Below, piece after piece: positions 6,906 to 10,171 of a stretch of 10,171 nucleotides of DNA. The position numbers were made by a program, and so were the translations under genes. Source of the DNA: Clostridiaceae bacterium (GTDB lineage: Bacteria > Bacillota_A > Clostridia > Clostridiales > Clostridiaceae); the NCBI GenBank assembly GCA_029256485.1, contig JAQSXU010000142.1, positions 1-10,171 on the forward strand, in the 5' to 3' direction. Position 1 is the first letter of the stretch, and every line of letters begins with the position of its first letter. Below the pieces are notes generated by a model. That model did no database searches. It was not told the DNA's origin and worked only from the letters and a program-made list of their open reading frames with translations.

Positions 6906-7958
6906 TTGAATAAAAATAGTAAAACATTACTAATTACAGTTACTATTTTTAGTATGATTTTGTTATCATGCAGCAGGAATGAATCAGTAAATCTAAGTAT
7001 TGAGGAATATAAGATTCAAAATGAAAATTTGCAGTCAAAGATAAAGAAATTAGAAGAAGCAATTCAAAATTATAAAGACTCAGAAGCTAGCCAAATAAAA
7101 GGAGAGACTGGAAATAAATCATATTTTGGAGAAAATGACATATTGCATGTTAAGGAATTGAATGGAACATATTTCATAGTAATGGATGTATCCAAAGACG
7201 AGACCAGCAGTGTGGAGTTGTGGAAATATAACGGAAAGTCTTTTGCTGAATTATTAGCAGAAGGAATTTATATTAATATTGAAATAAGAGACCCATATTT
7301 CTATTGTACAGTTACAAAATATATTGGTAAAGATGAATACAAGGAAGAAGTTGTTAAATTTGACAGTGAAGGTAACAAAATCATAATTTACGAAGGAAAG
7401 AATGTAGAAATAAGTGCTAGTCCTAACGGTGAATATTTTATTATTATTGAAAACCCATATTTTTCAGATAGAAATTTAGAAAGCATAAGAACTTTAAAAA
7501 TATTGGACAAAAACGACAAAGTAGTTTTTGACAAAGTTATAGATTCTAAAATGGATACAGACTTAGAACCTTATGGTTGGAATGACAATGAGTTTTGGGC
7601 TGTATTCAGATATGCAGCAGGAATTCCAGAGATCCTTATATTAAATGCGGATACACATGAGTTTAAAGTAAAAGAAAATAAAGCAGATTATAATGAACTC
7701 GATATAAATATGAAAAACGGCTGGATATTTTATAGTGACTTCCCATTATTTTATGATATTGATACATATAATGATTTTAAACAGAGCAAAAGAGATGTAA
7801 GACTATATCTATACAATATATTTACGGATGAAAAAATACTTATAGCAACTTCAATTTCTAAAGAGTTTTTGCCTGAATGGATCGATGAATACACATTTGA
7901 ATATTTCGATCCAAATAGTATTCAAAGATTAAGGTATACATTGAAATCTGAGCGTTGA
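6906..7958 (+). CDS. Lipoprotein with coiled coil and beta-rich domain
   Basis: A 350-residue protein starting at a TTG, supported by GGAGGGG (6894-6900) five bases upstream. A type II signal peptide ends in the lipobox ILLSC with C22. Residues about 30-60 form a charged heptad-like helix (YKIQNENLQSKIKKLEEAI), probably a short coiled coil or stalk. From about 75 on the protein is beta-rich, with repeated short strand-turn units (YFIVMDVSKDE, VELWKYNGK, EEVVKFDSEGNK, ISASPNGEYFIII, LYLYNIFTDEKI). This suggests a beta-propeller like TolB/WD-type sensor lipoproteins of Bacillota. I do not recognise a family member by name, and no catalytic motif is visible. It should sit on the outer face of the membrane. 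It follows the truncated copy of the membrane-anchored gene by 33 bp. No promoter of its own was identified. Confidence 0.78.
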   Translation: MNKNSKTLLITVTIFSMILLSCSRNESVNLSIEEYKIQNENLQSKIKKLEEAIQNYKDSEASQIKGETGNKSYFGENDILHVKELNGTYFIVMDVSKDETSSVELWKYNGKSFAELLAEGIYINIEIRDPYFYCTVTKYIGKDEYKEEVVKFDSEGNKIIIYEGKNVEISASPNGEYFIIIENPYFSDRNLESIRTLKILDKNDKVVFDKVIDSKMDTDLEPYGWNDNEFWAVFRYAAGIPEILILNADTHEFKVKENKADYNELDINMKNGWIFYSDFPLFYDIDTYNDFKQSKRDVRLYLYNIFTDEKILIATSISKEFLPEWIDEYTFEYFDPNSIQRLRYTLKSER

Positions 7959-8390
7959 TGATAAATAGGAATTTACAAGGGGTAATTATTGTTGATTTAA
8001 AATTTCAAACCAGTGTCATTTTCGCAATTTCTCAATATGGAATATTTCAGGACTACAAAAAACTTATAGCACTTAAGGATATATACTTAAAAGGGATAGA
8101 TTTATAGATTATAAATGATAAAACAGATGAAAAAAATAAAATATGGAGTCATAGGGGACGGTTCTCTGTGACCAAACATAAATTTCAATAAACTTGGTGA
8201 GAAAATGTCGATGAAAATAAACGCTTATTATATAGTATTAGTAGTATTTATTTCAAATAGGCAAGACATTTTTAGGGAGTGTGTAATTATATCATTTTAT
8301 AGAATTTAATAAAACATTTGATCTTTCTTAAGATAAATGACTTTAATAAAAAATATAAATAAAGGAACAGTGTAAAGTATATGGAGAAAT
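7959..8390. other. Non-coding or decayed stretch with two tiny frames
   Basis: No normal gene is present. AAGGGG (7977-7982) leads into a 39-codon frame (7988-8107) that begins with ATT instead of a standard start (I-VDLKFQTSVIFAISQYG). It reads like a small gene whose ATG was lost. A second frame (8211-8309, ATG start, 32 residues) begins MKINAYYIVLVVFIS, like the N-terminus of a membrane protein, but has only a weak ribosome binding site and ends early. Either could be debris. The right half of the stretch is the interior between two inverted REP-like hairpins. Confidence 0.4.
8148..8173 (+). repeat. REP-like hairpin, copy 1
   Basis: The core is GGGGACGGTTCTCTGTGACC (8154-8173). Bases 8148-8158 pair with 8162-8172 over a CGG loop, giving 11 consecutive pairs, three of them G-T wobbles. 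On the opposite strand those become A-C mismatches, so the hairpin is strand-specific, as in REP sequences recognised as single-stranded DNA by RAYT/IS200-like transposases. Similar GGGGACGGTTC repeats are common in clostridial genomes. A second, inverted copy begins at 8391. No RAYT gene lies in the window. Confidence 0.65.
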
Positions 8391-8408
8391 GGTCAACGAG
8401 AACCGTCC
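8391..8408 (-). repeat. REP-like hairpin, copy 2, split by the IS element
   Basis: GGTCAACGAGAACCGTCC is the inverted counterpart of copy 1. Its last bases, CC, and the opposite stem arm (ATTG) lie beyond the IS element at 10166-10171. After removing the element and one target duplicate, the reverse complement is GGGGACGGTTCTCGTTGACC, 18 of 20 identical to copy 1. With the flanking CAAT it folds into the same 3-base-loop hairpin. The restored pair spans about 257 bp. Confidence 0.65.
8400..8408. repeat. Target duplication, left copy (GAACCGTCC)
   Basis: These nine bases recur exactly at 10157-10165, immediately outside the terminal inverted repeats of the insertion element. This is the mark of a transposition event and fixes the element's ends. 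Confidence 0.75.
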
Positions 8409-8425
8409 GAGACCAGTGAAAAAGT
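8409..8425. repeat. Left terminal inverted repeat of the IS
   Basis: GAGACCAGTGAAAAAGT matches the reverse complement of 10140-10156 at 16 of 17 positions; the single difference is A at 8415. The similarity stops at 8426. Confidence 0.8.
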
Positions 8426-8454
8426 GGATCTTTTTACTCCATAATTATTGAGAT

Positions 8455-8481
8455 TTAAACAAAATTTAAGGTTTTGTTTAA
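8455..8481 (-). terminator. Weak hairpin downstream of the transposase gene
   Basis: TTAAACAAAA (8455-8464) pairs perfectly with TTTTGTTTAA (8472-8481) over 7 bases, just beyond the stop codon of the minus-strand transposase gene. The stem is almost all A-T, and no clear U-run follows on the minus strand, so termination would be inefficient. Confidence 0.3.
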
Positions 8482-8492
8482 TAATTTCAATT

Positions 8493-9968
8493 TTAAGCTA
8501 TTGCAGCTATCCTTTTAATATTAACCGCTATAGCGGCTAATTTTGATTGGATAGACACACTTAATAGACCATATCCCCTTGCTCGACTTAGTCCATGGTA
8601 TCTTTTTAGTTCTGCATTTTTACCTTCGATAGAAGCTCTTTTTTTATATTTCTCTAAATACTCTTCTGTCTTTTGGTATTGTGATATTTCATAAAAATCA
8701 TTAGTATTCATGCCGATTTTTAATATTTTTCTTGCTGCGTTGCCAGCACATTCAGCATGTTTTGGACAATTTTTACATTGATTTATATCAAAGTAATATT
8801 TGTATACTTCTCTTATTTCACCATTTTTATTAGGTTTAGACTTATGGTATTTTTTATTTACTGTAACATTACCTTGGTTGCATTGCCATTCATCTGAATC
8901 TTTATTATATGAATACTTACTTTCATCAATCCTATAAACTGATGCACTTACTGGTATGTATGCTTTCGCTTTAATTTCATCTATAATATTTAATATTGGT
9001 TTTCTGAAATATGCTTTATCTCCAAAAAATTCATCTATCTTAATTCCAGATTTTGAGGTTTCATCTATCATTTCTTTAGCATGGGTTCCATCTACATAAG
9101 CTCCATCTGCAGTCCTTACTGAGGTTATTATTCTTTCATCTGTTGTCATAATAAATTCTGTTTTATATCCATAGAAATCTTGTGTATGACTTTTACGACC
9201 AACTCTTGCATCTTTATCTACCAATGAACGTATACCTTTTTGATTTAGAAATTTAGGATCATTTAATATTTCTTTTGCCTTATTGATAATTTCTTCTGTT
9301 TTGGAATTTTTATTGATAACTTCTTTATTTTCTTCAACTTTATCAATAACGGTTTCTAGATATTCTTTCATTACCTTTTTAGCTTCTTTATGATCTTCAA
9401 TTTCTTTGTAATTTGGTACATCTGGAAGGTTTTCTAAAATCTCATTATTTTCTTCTTCATATGTTTTAATTATTTTTTTTGCTAAATGTTTCATTAATCT
9501 TTCAGGGGTTTTCTTTATTGTATTTGCCTCTATATGAGTTGCATCAATACTTACCCCAGACCCCTTAATTATACCTTTCTCAACGCATTGCCTTACAATT
9601 TCTGTAATTATATCATCTAAGGTTGCTTCCTGTAGGCGTAATGTTCTAAACTTTGATAAAAGACTCTTATCAGGAAGTTCTTCTTCTGGATTAATCCCAA
9701 GAAAATACATAAATGCAAGATTTAAATTAGCCTCTTCAATAACCTTTTCGTCGGATAGATTGTATAAGTGCTGTAAAAACAATAGTTTACACATTAATTC
9801 TGGTTCTTTGGCAGGTCGCCCAAAATTTTTGCAATAGCTATCTTTAAGTAATATATTGATAAATCTAAAATCTACCACAGAAATTATTATTTTTAATATA
9901 TGATTTTCTGGAATCTTATTGTATAATAGAGAGTGTAAGGACATTTGTTTATTCATTTGTCTAAGCAT
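8493..9968 (-). CDS. IS1182-family DDE transposase
   Basis: A 491-residue transposase that cuts and joins the ends of its own element. The N-terminal part (about 45-110: GRPAKEPELMCKLLFLQHLY, then LPDKSLLSKFR) is the DUF772-type domain. The catalytic acidic residues are visible: D142 (GVSIDATHIEA), D317 (FFGDKAY) and E448 (RASIEGKNAELKRYHGL). A charged coiled stretch (160-235) lies between the first catalytic D and the core. Before the final E, a cysteine cluster (C398, C401, C407 in CKNCPKHAEC) is typical of the IS1182 group. AGGAGG lies six bases before the ATG, and a promoter lies further upstream. The frame is uninterrupted, so the enzyme should be functional. Confidence 0.95.
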   Translation of the reverse strand: MLRQMNKQMSLHSLLYNKIPENHILKIIISVVDFRFINILLKDSYCKNFGRPAKEPELMCKLLFLQHLYNLSDEKVIEEANLNLAFMYFLGINPEEELPDKSLLSKFRTLRLQEATLDDIITEIVRQCVEKGIIKGSGVSIDATHIEANTIKKTPERLMKHLAKKIIKTYEEENNEILENLPDVPNYKEIEDHKEAKKVMKEYLETVIDKVEENKEVINKNSKTEEIINKAKEILNDPKFLNQKGIRSLVDKDARVGRKSHTQDFYGYKTEFIMTTDERIITSVRTADGAYVDGTHAKEMIDETSKSGIKIDEFFGDKAYFRKPILNIIDEIKAKAYIPVSASVYRIDESKYSYNKDSDEWQCNQGNVTVNKKYHKSKPNKNGEIREVYKYYFDINQCKNCPKHAECAGNAARKILKIGMNTNDFYEISQYQKTEEYLEKYKKRASIEGKNAELKRYHGLSRARGYGLLSVSIQSKLAAIAVNIKRIAAIA

Positions 9969-10013
9969 GATAAGCCTCCTAAGCCTGTATGTTTTGTTTG
10001 TTTAGTCACTTAC

Positions 10014-10042
10014 ATTATACCATGCTTTGAGGCTTTTATCAA
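10014..10042 (-). promoter_or_regulatory. Promoter of the transposase gene
   Basis: On the minus strand TTGATA (10042-10037), a 17-base spacer and TATAAT (10019-10014) form a near-consensus SigA promoter with a TGG immediately before the -10. It lies about 46 bp before the transposase start, inside the element. Confidence 0.75.
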
Positions 10043-10096
10043 TTAATTTCATTGGTATTTCAATATTTTTACGCATGTTTTTATCTTTAAATTAAA

Positions 10097-10127
10097 AAGA
10101 TAATTGAATACAATATCCAATTATCTT
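10097..10127. terminator. Bidirectional terminator-like hairpin inside the IS end
   Basis: AAGATAATTG (10097-10106) pairs perfectly with CAATTATCTT (10118-10127). The plus strand continues AATTTTT and the minus strand TTTAATTT, so both directions have a T-rich tail. Placed between the right IS terminus and the transposase promoter, it would stop outside transcripts from reading into the transposase gene, a common safeguard in insertion sequences. Confidence 0.5.
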
Positions 10128-10139
10128 AATTTTTAGTTG

Positions 10140-10156
10140 ACTTTTTCACCGGTCTC
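10140..10156. repeat. Right terminal inverted repeat of the IS
   Basis: ACTTTTTCACCGGTCTC is the reverse complement of the left terminal repeat except at one base. It is bordered outside by the second copy of the 9-bp duplication. Confidence 0.8.
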
Positions 10157-10165
10157 GAACCGTCC
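10157..10165. repeat. Target duplication, right copy (GAACCGTCC)
   Basis: Identical to 8400-8408. The following CCATTG (10166-10171) completes the interrupted REP-like hairpin up to the window edge. Confidence 0.75.
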
Positions 10166-10171
10166 CCATTG

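Larger units (their letters stand above)
8409..10156 (-). mobile_element. IS1182-family insertion sequence, complete
   Basis: The element is 1748 bp. Its ends are imperfect inverted repeats of 17 bp (8409-8425 and 10140-10156, one mismatch: GAGACC-A/G-GTGAAAAAGT), flanked by a 9-bp direct repeat. It carries one intact transposase gene on the minus strand, with its own promoter near the right end and a terminator-like hairpin between the promoter and the right terminus. Size and gene content fit the IS1182 family. It sits inside the stem of a REP-like hairpin. The intact gene, ends and duplication suggest a recent insertion that could still be mobile. Confidence 0.88.

Noticed and set aside
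1..10171. CRISPR array or retron-like repeats
   Set aside because: No regularly spaced direct repeats and no reverse transcriptase or Cas genes are present; the repeats seen are explained by duplication, REP-like hairpins and IS ends.

Overview
The window reads as a low-GC Bacillota genome, most likely a clostridial relative. The evidence is AT-rich codons and spacers, strong purine-rich ribosome binding sites (AGGGGG, GGAGG) before nearly every gene, ATG/GTG/TTG starts, TTGACA/TATAAT-type promoters, lipoproteins with short lipoboxes, and an IS1182-type transposase. No species can be named from this sequence alone.

Left part (1-1750). A gene-free stretch (1-284) holds a perfect 12-bp inverted repeat and a small terminator-like hairpin. 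Then comes a minus-strand pair: a class I SAM-dependent methyltransferase (888-1691) with a clear promoter, followed 39 bp later by a P-loop kinase-like gene (285-848). The kinase-like gene is broken by two mutually compensating one-base frameshifts.

Middle (1965-4420). Four small cytosolic enzymes run on the plus strand, each with its own ribosome binding site and with no convincing terminator between them: a Pol-beta-type nucleotidyltransferase, an alpha/beta hydrolase, a Nudix hydrolase and a GNAT acetyltransferase. Together with the divergent methyltransferase and kinase-like gene they form a cluster of group-transfer and hydrolysis enzymes. This resembles accessory islands that modify small molecules such as antibiotics, but no substrate can be read from the sequence.

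Cell-envelope part (4455-7958). This holds a membrane-anchored protein of unknown function, a lipoprotein with two tandem copies of one domain, and a third lipoprotein with a coiled coil and a beta-rich body. Between the two lipoproteins lies a patchwork: 36 bp resembling the P-loop part of the kinase gene is joined directly to a 168-bp near-identical copy of the 3' end of the membrane-anchored gene. The second lipoprotein therefore sits behind a truncated copy of the same gene that precedes the first one.

Right end (7959-10171). Non-coding DNA carries two inverted copies of a REP-like hairpin, about 257 bp apart once restored. A complete 1748-bp IS1182-family element (8409-10156) sits inside the stem of the second copy. 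It has 17-bp imperfect terminal inverted repeats and a 9-bp target duplication, and encodes an apparently intact DDE transposase on the minus strand with its own promoter and a shielding terminator-like hairpin.
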